Shown here in pieces: positions 35,377 through 43,603 of a DNA stretch of 64,000 nucleotides. Below the pieces are notes generated by a model, which did not search any database, was not told the origin of the DNA, and saw only the letters and a list, made by a program, of their open reading frames with translations. Each line of letters opens with the position of its first letter. The stretch's first letter is position 1. The stretch comes from JAALKW01 sp963974485. Its GTDB lineage: Bacteria > Pseudomonadota > Gammaproteobacteria > Legionellales > Legionellaceae. The stretch spans positions 21,328-85,327 of the forward strand of contig CAXBBS010000009.1 in the NCBI GenBank assembly GCA_963974485.1. Direction: 5' to 3'. The position numbers were made by a program, and so were the translations under genes.

Positions 35377-37035
35377 CAACTTATAGAGCTGATCCTTTTT
35401 ATCATCTGAAATGGGCTGACTCTCTTCTGCTGGAATCATGACTTCGATGTAGGCTGGTGCATCAGATTCTTCAATGCGTCTAATGGCGTCATCTAATTCT
35501 GCAACCGTTGTCACTCGCCCCGTAACCCAACCCTCGCATCCCATCGCTTCTGGAATCAGGTGATACTTCACCGCTGCAAGATTATCGTACGCATGGCCCA
35601 TTTCACTTAAAATATCCTCAATACCAAAAATACCGTTATTAAGCACAAATATTGCAATGTTAGGTTGATAGCGGCCCATGACGGCGACTTCATTGTATGT
35701 GAGCTGATGTGAGCCATCGCCAGTTACAAGCACCGTGCGTCCTTCTTTATTTGCCATAGCAACGCCAAAAGCAGCTGGGGTACCCCACCCGATTGAGCCC
35801 CACAAAACCTGAGATTCATACCCAACCCCTTCCGGTAATAGCAACGGTCCCAAATGAAGCATGCAGGTTCCTGTTTCAGCAACAAGAACATCACCGGAGC
35901 GTAACATTTTTTGAATGCGAGGATAAAAAACACCAGAACCCGTTAAATCATTGGCGACACCAACCATATCGAGGGCCTGAGGTTTTGACGCTGTGTCGAT
36001 CGTATGAATCAAAGAAACCTTCGCAATCAAACCTTGGAGCACATCCTCAAGGCTTGTACCGACCCAAACTTTGTCACCAATCTGCACCCATGTGTCACGA
36101 ATGCGCACAATACGATCCTGAGATATCTTGTCGGACCAGAAGCCAGTATTTAGATCTTCAAATACGATTCCACCAATATCAAGAATCAGATCAGCAGATT
36201 CAACAACGCGAGAGACTTCTTCTGGATAAGAGCTCAAGCCATTGTATATCCCCAAGTATCCCGGAAGCATCTCGCTAACAACCCCTTTATCCATGGGCAT
36301 CAACGCAAACGATAGTTTTGACTTGGTCAAAAATTCAACCAACTTGGCCTCCAGCCCAAAACGTTTCACAATAATCGAGGGTAATGCCACAACGTTTTTT
36401 GAAGACTGCAGTACCTTGAGCAATGCATCTACGGCCGCATCAACTTCGATTTTAACTGCCCCACGACGTGCAATTTGTGACACATGCTTACCTTTGATAG
36501 GTGTACCAATCACAGCCATTTTACCGTAATCTTCAGGGATGACGATGTAAGCAGGTTTGCACTGACCAAGCGCCTCTTCAATAACCCTCTCAAGTTCCCG
36601 GATCGTATTTTCAGGCGTTAAAACAGTCGATACGCAACAAGCCGCACCAGAAAGTGCTTCAAAATTTCCATAGACCCCATCGCCAAGCGTGTGGTGCGTT
36701 ATTAGGCCTGGGTGAACAATGCGACGAGACGGCGCGCCAACGATATGAAAGACAGGCACTCGGTGGGCCAAACAACCCATGACTCCGTTCAATGCACTCA
36801 GCTCACCAACACCATAGGTTGTGCTCAGCATAGCTGCCCCAAAACGACGACCGTAGCCATCAGCTGCATAAGCGGCGTTGAGCTCATTTGCACAAGCAAC
36901 CCACTTAAGCTCAGAAACAAGCTCGATCGCATCATCAAAAGGAAATGCATAGTCCCCCGGTACACCAAATACATGCTGAATACCCAGGTCAGATAAACGC
37001 TGTGCGACATAGACCGCAACGGATACATTTTGCAT
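35359..37035 (-). CDS. Thiamine-diphosphate-dependent alpha-keto acid decarboxylase (pyruvate/indolepyruvate decarboxylase family)
   Basis: The protein is 558 residues, the normal length for PDC/IPDC enzymes. The N-terminal PYR domain has VFGVPGDYAFPF and ELNAAYAADGYGR with the cofactor-activating Glu, and HHTLGDG carries the active-site HH pair of this subfamily. The C-terminal PP domain has the ThDP/Mg motif GDGSHQLTYNEV followed by FVLNNGIFGIE. It decarboxylates 2-keto acids to aldehydes; whether pyruvate, indolepyruvate or phenylpyruvate is used cannot be told from sequence. GGAG lies 7 bp before the ATG. The pairing opposite an HPPD-like gene that would use similar keto acids may be coincidence. 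Confidence 0.92.
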   Translation of the reverse strand: MQNVSVAVYVAQRLSDLGIQHVFGVPGDYAFPFDDAIELVSELKWVACANELNAAYAADGYGRRFGAAMLSTTYGVGELSALNGVMGCLAHRVPVFHIVGAPSRRIVHPGLITHHTLGDGVYGNFEALSGAACCVSTVLTPENTIRELERVIEEALGQCKPAYIVIPEDYGKMAVIGTPIKGKHVSQIARRGAVKIEVDAAVDALLKVLQSSKNVVALPSIIVKRFGLEAKLVEFLTKSKLSFALMPMDKGVVSEMLPGYLGIYNGLSSYPEEVSRVVESADLILDIGGIVFEDLNTGFWSDKISQDRIVRIRDTWVQIGDKVWVGTSLEDVLQGLIAKVSLIHTIDTASKPQALDMVGVANDLTGSGVFYPRIQKMLRSGDVLVAETGTCMLHLGPLLLPEGVGYESQVLWGSIGWGTPAAFGVAMANKEGRTVLVTGDGSHQLTYNEVAVMGRYQPNIAIFVLNNGIFGIEDILSEMGHAYDNLAAVKYHLIPEAMGCEGWVTGRVTTVAELDDAIRRIEESDAPAYIEVMIPAEESQPISDDKKDQLYKLKTPEA

Positions 37036-37206
37036 ATGATATCTCCATGACAGTGAAATAAGATAACTGTAGTAAAATTACTATAGCAGGAATTTTCCAC
37101 ATCGCTCAGACGTGATTACCCAACGACTTACTCCAAAATAAAGACCATTTCAAAACAATGCCTATATGTTTTATACGTATGAAAAAAAATTAGACCGATA
37201 CAGGCC

Positions 37207-37235
37207 TTGACTCAAGCCATCGCTGCAACTAAAAT
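37207..37235 (+). promoter_or_regulatory. Sigma-70 promoter of the rpsU operon
   Basis: TTGACT (37207-37212), a 17-bp spacer, and TAAAAT (37230-37235) give a near-consensus promoter about 50 bp before the rpsU ATG. A second TATAAT at 37260-37265 lacks a good -35. The rest of the 251-bp gap shows nothing else. Confidence 0.75.
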
Positions 37236-37286
37236 ACACGCATTAATTGTGCTGTCGATTATAATATTTTAACCAAAGGATCATCA

Positions 37287-37511
37287 ATGCCTACCGTTCG
37301 TGTAAAAGAAGGCGAAAACCCAGAATACGCACTTCGCCGTTTTAAACGTTCTTGTGAAAAAGCTGGAGTATTAACTGAATTACGACGTCGTGAATTTTAT
37401 GAAAAACCAACGGCTGAACGTAAACGTAAACAAGCTGCAGCTGTTAAACGTCATCTTAAAAAGATTTCACGTGACACCTTGTCTAAAAAAGTAAACAAGC
37501 GTCGACGTTAA
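37287..37511 (+). CDS. rpsU: 30S ribosomal protein S21
   Basis: The protein is 74 residues. MPTVRVKEGENPEYALRRFK, CEKAGVLTELRRREFYEKP and the basic end KVNKRRR are diagnostic of S21, which helps the 30S subunit bind the mRNA leader. AAAGGA precedes the ATG. It leads the classical macromolecular-synthesis operon rpsU-yqeY-dnaG. Confidence 0.98.
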   Translation: MPTVRVKEGENPEYALRRFKRSCEKAGVLTELRRREFYEKPTAERKRKQAAAVKRHLKKISRDTLSKKVNKRRR

Positions 37512-37513
37512 TC

Positions 37514-37957
37514 ATGTCTATTAAAGTAAGCATTAACGCTGATCTAAAAAAAGCCATGCTTGCTCGTGATAAGCGTACCGTAGGTGCGCTTCGTCTTGTG
37601 ACATCGGCGATTAAGCAGATTGAAATAGACGAGCGCATTGAACTTGATGATGCACGTATTCTTGCTGTGCTCGACAAGCTATCTAAGCAACGTCAAGAAT
37701 CCATATCACAATATCAAGCGGCCAGCCGGCCTGATTTAGAAGAACAAGAAGTGTTTGAGTTATCGCTCATCAAACACTATCTTCCGGAACCTCTTTCCCA
37801 AGAAGCCATCGATGCCCTCATTGTTGAAGCCTTTGCTGAAACCGGCGCATCAAACATGCGTGATATGGGTAAAGTTGTCGCCTATTTAAAACCGCAGCTT
37901 CAAGGACGTGCCGATATGGGTCCTATCAGTGCGTTAATTAAAGCGAAGCTTGCTTAA
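37514..37957 (+). CDS. yqeY: GatB/YqeY domain protein
   Basis: The protein is 147 residues. It is related to the C-terminal tRNA-binding domain of GatB and shows LVTSAIKQIEIDERIELDD, LSKQRQESISQYQ and MGKVVAYLKPQLQGRADMG. Its cellular role is not well defined, but it may take part in tRNA-dependent amidation. It starts 2 bp after rpsU, within the same operon. Confidence 0.95.
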   Translation: MSIKVSINADLKKAMLARDKRTVGALRLVTSAIKQIEIDERIELDDARILAVLDKLSKQRQESISQYQAASRPDLEEQEVFELSLIKHYLPEPLSQEAIDALIVEAFAETGASNMRDMGKVVAYLKPQLQGRADMGPISALIKAKLA

Positions 37958-37993
37958 CCAATCACACGAACATACAACCATAGGTAATCTACG

Positions 37994-39787
37994 ATGGGAG
38001 GCCTAATCCCGCAGCCGTTCATCGATGAGTTGCTTGCAAAAATTGACATCATTACGTTTATCGACAGCTACGTTCCCCTAAAAAAATTGGGCTTAACGCA
38101 TGCTGCATGTTGTCCGTTTCATGACGAAAAAACACCGTCGTTCAATGTGATAGCTAAAAAACAGTTTTATCATTGTTTTGGTTGTGGCGCGAGTGGCAAT
38201 GTTATTAGCTTTGCCATGAATTATTTACACCAAGACTTTCCTGAAGCCATTGAGACGCTTGCTGCACGTGCGGGCCTCGAAGTCCCTCACGACAGTAAAG
38301 CAAGCCACACGCCTAAAGCGCAAACATTGCCTTTATACGAACTCTTAGAGCAAGTCGCCACGTTTTATCAAAAGCAATTAGCAAACACGTCCGGGCAAAC
38401 CGCAACAAGCTATCTCAAAGCACGAGATGTACACGGTGATGTTTTACAACAATACCAACTCGGTTACGCTCCCGAGGCCTGGCGAACGCTTGAACAAGCC
38501 TTTAAAGCCCATAAAGATGGGTTAATCACTACCGGCATGCTCATACAAAAAGATGAATCAAGTTCTAATACTTACGATCGTTACCGCCATCGCCTCATGT
38601 TCCCTATTCATGATCGGCACGGTCGCATCATTGGATTTGGTGGTCGCGCGATTGATGCCGATCAAAAACCTAAGTATTTGAACTCACCTGAAACCGTTAT
38701 TTTTCAGAAAAACCGCGAGCTCTATGGCCTGCACCAAATTATTAATAAAAAATCAACACCGATTGTCGATTCCATCCTTGTGGTAGAAGGCTATATGGAT
38801 GTGATTGCACTCGCTCAGCATGGTATACCGAGAACCGTGGCAACCTTAGGTACGGCGACAAGCACGTATCATATTCAGCTTTTGAGTAAACACACACCCA
38901 CCATTATTTTCTGTTTTGATGGTGATGCCGCAGGAAAAAAAGCCGCCCTGCGTGCGCTTGACAGCACACTACCCTCACTTGATGGGAAACTTAACGCACA
39001 ATTCATTTTTTTACCTGATGGACATGATCCTGATAGTCTCGTACGCCACGAAGGCAAGCCTGCGTTTGAAGCGCGTCTAAAACAGGCCTTACCACTACAC
39101 ACGTATTTACTGAATACGCTCACGCAATCGCTGGACATGAGCAGCTTGGCAGGTCGAGGACAGCTTCTAACCGCCCTCAAGCCCTATTGGAAAAAAATTC
39201 CTGACGGCTCATACAAGCATTTACTCTTAGACGAACTTGCCCGAATCACCCACCTTGAATACCACCGTGTAGACAGCCTGTTAACTTCAGATCAAGCGCC
39301 TACGGATATAGCATCCAAACCACAACCTACCATTCATAACAATAATAATAATAATAATAATAATAAAAAACGCACGCCCATTCGTCTTGCCACAGCCCTC
39401 CTGCTTCAGCACCCTGAAATTTTTGCGGCAGCAGAAGAACATATCCCTCCTGCCGATCAATTCACCGAAGCAAACCAACGTGTGCTACGACGTCTCTTAG
39501 AGCAGCTTCATACACGCCCTGAAAGCAATACCGCACATTTACTCGAACCATTTCGAAAAACACCTATCTTTGAAGCACTCAATCAACTCGCCGCTTGGGA
39601 ACATCACGTGCCTGCCGATAATCTAGCGGCTGAATTTATCGAAACCGTTAATTTTCTTGTTAAACAAAGCGAACTACGTGACATTGAGGCGCTGATTGAG
39701 AAAGCACGACGTGAAACACTCAGCGAGCCCGAACGACACGCACTCCAATCCATGCTCCAAAATCGACACCGCACTCCCAAAAAATAA
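37994..39787 (+). CDS. dnaG: DNA primase DnaG
   Basis: The protein is 597 residues (E. coli 581). It makes RNA primers at the replication fork. The N-terminal zinc-binding domain has CCPFHDEKTPSFNVI and FYHCFGCGASGN; the TOPRIM core has VVEGYMDVIALAQHGI, ATLGTA and IFCFDGDAAGKKAAL; the C-terminal region is the helicase-binding domain. Between core and C-terminal domain is a HNNNNNNNNNKK run from an AAT microsatellite, in a linker where length change is likely tolerated. rpoD, the usual next gene of this operon, is absent; dksA follows. Confidence 0.97.
   Translation: MGGLIPQPFIDELLAKIDIITFIDSYVPLKKLGLTHAACCPFHDEKTPSFNVIAKKQFYHCFGCGASGNVISFAMNYLHQDFPEAIETLAARAGLEVPHDSKASHTPKAQTLPLYELLEQVATFYQKQLANTSGQTATSYLKARDVHGDVLQQYQLGYAPEAWRTLEQAFKAHKDGLITTGMLIQKDESSSNTYDRYRHRLMFPIHDRHGRIIGFGGRAIDADQKPKYLNSPETVIFQKNRELYGLHQIINKKSTPIVDSILVVEGYMDVIALAQHGIPRTVATLGTATSTYHIQLLSKHTPTIIFCFDGDAAGKKAALRALDSTLPSLDGKLNAQFIFLPDGHDPDSLVRHEGKPAFEARLKQALPLHTYLLNTLTQSLDMSSLAGRGQLLTALKPYWKKIPDGSYKHLLLDELARITHLEYHRVDSLLTSDQAPTDIASKPQPTIHNNNNNNNNNKKRTPIRLATALLLQHPEIFAAAEEHIPPADQFTEANQRVLRRLLEQLHTRPESNTAHLLEPFRKTPIFEALNQLAAWEHHVPADNLAAEFIETVNFLVKQSELRDIEALIEKARRETLSEPERHALQSMLQNRHRTPKK
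39341..39364 (+). repeat. (AAT)8 microsatellite in dnaG
   Basis: Eight AAT triplets directly after one AAC encode nine asparagines in the linker before the DnaB-interacting domain. Slippage would change linker length in frame. Confidence 0.95.
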
Positions 39788-39848
39788 AAATATCAGCTAT
39801 TATAGTTGAAGCACCCTTGGTTTTTTGATATACCTAGCGTCTTCACTT

Positions 39849-40340
39849 ATGGCCTTAAAACCTAGGGACAGGGCTGTAATCATCAACATTAATCGCGAGA
39901 GTGAACTCACTGTGAATAACGATACCATTGGTAGCATACAAATCGCCCCTTACGTCGAAAAAAAAGACGAAGAATACATGAGCGAAAACCAAAAGACGCA
40001 CGTTGAAGCTATTCTATTAGCTTGGCGTAAATCCCTTATGGAAGAAGTGGACCGTACGGTTACACTCATGAAAGACGAAGCAGCCAACTTTCCCGATCCA
40101 GCTGATAGAGCGAGTCAAGAAGAAGAATTTAGTATCGAGCTACGATCGCGTGACCGTGAACGACGACTGATAAAAAAAATTGAAGACGGCCTTGAACGGC
40201 TCTCTGACCCAGACTTTGGTTACTGTGAGGCCTGCGGTATTGAAATCGGCTTAAGACGCCTTGAGGCACGTCCAACAGCGACCCTTTGTATCGATTGCAA
40301 AACACTTTCAGAAATCAAAGAGCGTCAAAATCAAGGCTAA
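39849..40340 (+). CDS. dksA: RNA polymerase-binding transcription factor DksA
   Basis: The protein is 163 residues from the ATG at 39849; no convincing ribosome binding site is seen, and the first 40 residues are not conserved with E. coli DksA. It begins to match at EEYMSENQKTHVEAILLAWR and continues with DEVDRTVT-like, DEAANFPDPADRASQEEEFS and the zinc finger CEAC...CIDC in GYCEACGIEIGLRRLEARPT. The coiled-coil tip Asp-x-x-Asp-Arg-A is present. It binds the RNA polymerase secondary channel and, with ppGpp, controls rRNA and stress genes, a key switch in the Legionella life cycle. It ends 2 bp before the convergent waaA stop. Confidence 0.95.
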   Translation: MALKPRDRAVIININRESELTVNNDTIGSIQIAPYVEKKDEEYMSENQKTHVEAILLAWRKSLMEEVDRTVTLMKDEAANFPDPADRASQEEEFSIELRSRDRERRLIKKIEDGLERLSDPDFGYCEACGIEIGLRRLEARPTATLCIDCKTLSEIKERQNQG

Positions 40341-40341
40341 G

Positions 40342-41610
40342 TCAGACGGCCTTATTTTTTAGATAAGGCCTGATCACCTCAAGATGACGCGCAACAGACC
40401 CTTGACTTGCTTTGAGTGCATCGGTTGCTCGTTGAATTTGAGCTGTTCGCTCATCTACATGATGATGCAAATCTCCCATATGCTTCACCATCTGCTCAGC
40501 AGACAAAACCTGCTGCATCGCACGCACACGTAATAATTCTTCACATAATGATGCTGAGTTTTGCATAAACTGACCGCAAAAAACAGGCACACCCAAAGCC
40601 ATCGGTTCTAAAACATTATGCCCCCCTACAGGAACAAAACTCCCGCCAACAAACGCATAATCACTGAGCGCGTAAAAACCTAACAGCTCACCGAGGCAAT
40701 CAAGCACAACAACATCTATATCTGGTGTAATCGACGCTTGCTGACTGCGACGCCCTGTTTTATAACCATGCGCGCATGCGAGTTGATAAACACTTTCAAA
40801 CCGCTCAGGGTGACGTGGTGCAACCAACAGAACAACCCCAGGTACCGCTTGCTGTAAAGCTCGAAAAACCGAAAATACGTGTTGCTCTTCACCTTCATGC
40901 GTACTGCCTAAAATCACAACGGGACGCGCCTCTCCCCACGCTTGTTTAAATGCAAATAACGCACCTAATCCATCCATTGAAACCTGGAGATCACTTTTCA
41001 TATTACCCATAACGCGCACATGGCTACTTGGGGCACCCAAAGCACAAAATCGCTTGGCATCATGAGCACTTTGCGCCAAAATTCCGGTAAACTGAGCTAA
41101 CAAAGGCTTAAAGAAATATTTAGCATATTGATAAGTTTTAAATGCACCATCCGAAATACGTGCATTCGCTAGAAACAAAGCCACCCCATGCGTACGCGCT
41201 TCTGCAATCATGTTAGGCCATAATTCTGTCTCCATAATAATACCAACCCGTGGCTGTGTTGTCGCAAAAAAACGTCGTAACGCCCAAGGAAAATCGTACG
41301 GTATATACTGATGCGACACACGCCGACCAAACTGACGCAACACCTGCTCCGAACCCGTAGGTGTCATCGTGGTCACCAACACCCGCTGATGCTCTGCAAG
41401 CAATTGCTCTATCAGTGTTTGTGCAGCCACCACTTCACCGAGTGAAACGGCATGCAGCCAAACATCAACTTTGGAGGATACAATGGATCCCCACGAAAAA
41501 CGCTCCCCTAGCCGCTGGGTATACGCGACATTCTTACGACCTTTTTTATGTAACCGGGCCCAAATAAAAGGTAACGCGAGGTAAAATAAAAACGTATATA
41601 AATAGCGCAT
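40342..41610 (-). CDS. waaA: 3-deoxy-D-manno-octulosonic acid (Kdo) transferase
   Basis: The protein is 422 residues from the ATG at 41610 (MRYLYTFLFYLALPFIWARL, an N-terminal membrane anchor); a start ten codons upstream is less likely. E. coli WaaA is 425 residues. It attaches Kdo to lipid A precursors at the inner membrane. Signatures are WLHAVSLGEVVAAQTLIEQL with the base Glu, IIMETELWPNMI, ILGSTHEGEE and GGSFVPVGGHNVLEPMALG. A GGCCTTAT/ATAAGGCC stem lies in its last codons (40348-40370) but has no T-run. Confidence 0.95.
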   Translation of the reverse strand: MRYLYTFLFYLALPFIWARLHKKGRKNVAYTQRLGERFSWGSIVSSKVDVWLHAVSLGEVVAAQTLIEQLLAEHQRVLVTTMTPTGSEQVLRQFGRRVSHQYIPYDFPWALRRFFATTQPRVGIIMETELWPNMIAEARTHGVALFLANARISDGAFKTYQYAKYFFKPLLAQFTGILAQSAHDAKRFCALGAPSSHVRVMGNMKSDLQVSMDGLGALFAFKQAWGEARPVVILGSTHEGEEQHVFSVFRALQQAVPGVVLLVAPRHPERFESVYQLACAHGYKTGRRSQQASITPDIDVVVLDCLGELLGFYALSDYAFVGGSFVPVGGHNVLEPMALGVPVFCGQFMQNSASLCEELLRVRAMQQVLSAEQMVKHMGDLHHHVDERTAQIQRATDALKASQGSVARHLEVIRPYLKNKAV

Positions 41611-41727
41611 GAAAACGAGTCCTAAAAAAATCAGATGCACTAGTATACAATAATGCTTTAGTCTTAAACTAAAAAAATGTACGCTTAGTGTTTGATGTCA
41701 ATTAATATCTTAAACTTGAGACAGCAT

Positions 41728-42612
41728 ATGATTTTTAGAGCACAAGCTCATCGATACTTCTTCTGGGGGAAGCTACTAGGAGCTGGGCTTGGGTTTCTTA
41801 CCGCAGGTCCTATCGGTGCACTGTTGGGCGTTTTTGCTGGAAATCTGTTTGATCGCGGATTAACCGAACACCTCGTCAAAGCAAATAATTATTATCGTAT
41901 AGAAAAAAATCCTGCAGTAAAACAAGCCTTTTTACGCGCTACGTTTTCAAGTCTTGGACATATAGCTAAAGCCGATGGCCGTGTTTCAGAAGCAGAAATT
42001 CAACTAGCTAAACTCATGATGAAAGAACTGCATTTAAATAAAAGCGAAGAAACCGTCGCTAGGAATTTTTTCCAGCAAGGTAAGCACGCTAAATATCGCA
42101 TCACCGAGCCACTTGCTCTACTGCGAAACCTAGCACAAAAAAATCCTAAACTACTGCATGCGTTTGTACAACTTCAATATCGCATGGCTCAAGTGGATGG
42201 ACTATCCCCTGAAAAAGTTACAGCATTAAATATTTTACTCAACGCGCTTGGCCTGGCGCCGCTGCATCAACAAGCACACGCACGTCACGACGACCGATCT
42301 CAATTCAATCAAAATTATAATTTTAATTACAACAAGAAAAACGAACAAACACGACAAACGCATCAAGAATATGACGCAGATCAAAGCTTTTATACCTCAC
42401 AAACGCTGGAATCATCCTACACCTTGCTTGGGCTTTCATCTTCGGCTACCCAGCAAGATGTTAAACGAGCCTACCGCCGCTTAATCAGCAAACATCATCC
42501 TGATAAATGCATTGCAGCCGGTATGTCGGAACAACGCATTAAAGAAGCCAATGAAAAAACACAAGCCATACGTAAAGCGTATGAGCATATTTGTGAAGTC
42601 AAAGGCTCTTAA
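41728..42612 (+). CDS. djlA: DjlA-type membrane DnaJ co-chaperone (TerB and J domains)
   Basis: The protein is 294 residues from the ATG at 41728; an in-frame ATG at 41695 would add 11 residues, but the membrane helix of DjlA normally starts within the first few residues. The helix is FWGKLLGAGLGFLTAGPIGA, followed by a TerB-like domain (FSSLGHIAKADGRVSEAEI, QYRMAQVDGLSPEK), a polar Asn/Gln linker, and a C-terminal J domain with SSYTLLGLSSSATQQDVKRA and HHPDK (HPD motif). DjlA stimulates DnaK and influences envelope stress responses and, in Legionella, intracellular growth-related stress tolerance. Confidence 0.9.
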   Translation: MIFRAQAHRYFFWGKLLGAGLGFLTAGPIGALLGVFAGNLFDRGLTEHLVKANNYYRIEKNPAVKQAFLRATFSSLGHIAKADGRVSEAEIQLAKLMMKELHLNKSEETVARNFFQQGKHAKYRITEPLALLRNLAQKNPKLLHAFVQLQYRMAQVDGLSPEKVTALNILLNALGLAPLHQQAHARHDDRSQFNQNYNFNYNKKNEQTRQTHQEYDADQSFYTSQTLESSYTLLGLSSSATQQDVKRAYRRLISKHHPDKCIAAGMSEQRIKEANEKTQAIRKAYEHICEVKGS

Positions 42613-42622
42613 TCATATTTTT

Positions 42623-43585
42623 TTATTCAAACTGCATACCTACGTCGTCTAAAAGCTTACGCGCCTCGATAGCTATATATTCATGCCCCCTTGCGGATGG
42701 ATGCACAGGGTCAAAAAATAAATACTCATCACAAATGGTCGAACGAGCAGAGCGTGGTTTGATACGGGAAACCATGCTCAATACCGACTGTTGTGAAGGA
42801 ATCGTCTCGAGCGTTTCGTAACACGTACCTGTTGTATTCGTAAATCCATAATGTTCAGGATAATCGAGCGCTTCTCGAAACATGTTATTAACCGGGAAAA
42901 AAACCCACTCAACATCTGGATAATCTATTCGAAGTTTGTTTACTTCGGCTTCCAACATCGTATTATGGGTATTTGCCAGCAGGCTCAATTCATCGGTGGC
43001 TTCGAACTCAACTGCCATAGGAATACGTCCTAAATCAGGTAAACCAACCAGCATGATATGTTTGGCACCTTTGTTGACTAACTTTTCAGCGTTACGCCGA
43101 ATCCCGCCAACAACAAAGCTCACTTCCACACCAACATCATCAGGTAGCCCTAAATAATTATTTGATCCGGTCCAGATCGTATACAAACTTGATTCGTTTG
43201 CTTTATTATCATGTGCCAGCAAATAACTATCGACTTGGCTATCTAACGTCAGCATCGCCCCGTCATTTATCTCATCATCGTCTTGCTCAGCAACACCTGA
43301 GCCACCAAAAGCATAATTTAACATATGAGACGACGCATTCGCTGGATAATACGAGGCGACCAAATGCTCAATCCATACCGGTCCGTTAGAAAATCGCCCT
43401 TGGTAGTAAGGTGGTGAAAGCGGAAGCTGATGTTTCATGTACTCATATAGATTTCCGTTATCTGATAAGCTATCGCCAAAAGCAACAAACCCTTTTAAAG
43501 GGGTCGCCATTGCTGATACCGCTGCCACACATAACGCAAATCCCATCAAAACCGTTTTCAAGCTACATCTTACCATATTAGCCAC
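42623..43585 (-). CDS. Secreted GDSL/SGNH-family lipase (PlaA-like lysophospholipase)
   Basis: The protein is 320 residues. A signal peptide is evident (TVLMGFALCVAAVSAMA, cut near residue 28). Block I is AFGDSLSDNGN (nucleophile Ser39), block II is NYAFGGSGV, block III is WTGSNNY, and block V is FFDPVHPSARGH (Asp292, His295). Two cysteines near the C-terminus (CYETLE and ICDEY) could form the disulfide known from Legionella PlaC-type GDSL acyltransferases. These enzymes act on phospholipids or cholesterol after type II secretion; which lipid is hydrolysed here is unknown. Either of two ATGs (43585, 43576) may be used. Confidence 0.9.
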   Translation of the reverse strand: MANMVRCSLKTVLMGFALCVAAVSAMATPLKGFVAFGDSLSDNGNLYEYMKHQLPLSPPYYQGRFSNGPVWIEHLVASYYPANASSHMLNYAFGGSGVAEQDDDEINDGAMLTLDSQVDSYLLAHDNKANESSLYTIWTGSNNYLGLPDDVGVEVSFVVGGIRRNAEKLVNKGAKHIMLVGLPDLGRIPMAVEFEATDELSLLANTHNTMLEAEVNKLRIDYPDVEWVFFPVNNMFREALDYPEHYGFTNTTGTCYETLETIPSQQSVLSMVSRIKPRSARSTICDEYLFFDPVHPSARGHEYIAIEARKLLDDVGMQFE

Positions 43586-43603
43586 ATCCTCAATCTAAGT
43601 GAA

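Noticed and set aside
40348..40370. Terminator between dksA and waaA
   Set aside because: The 8-bp stem GGCCTTAT/ATAAGGCC is perfect but has no T-run after it in either direction and lies in the waaA coding region.
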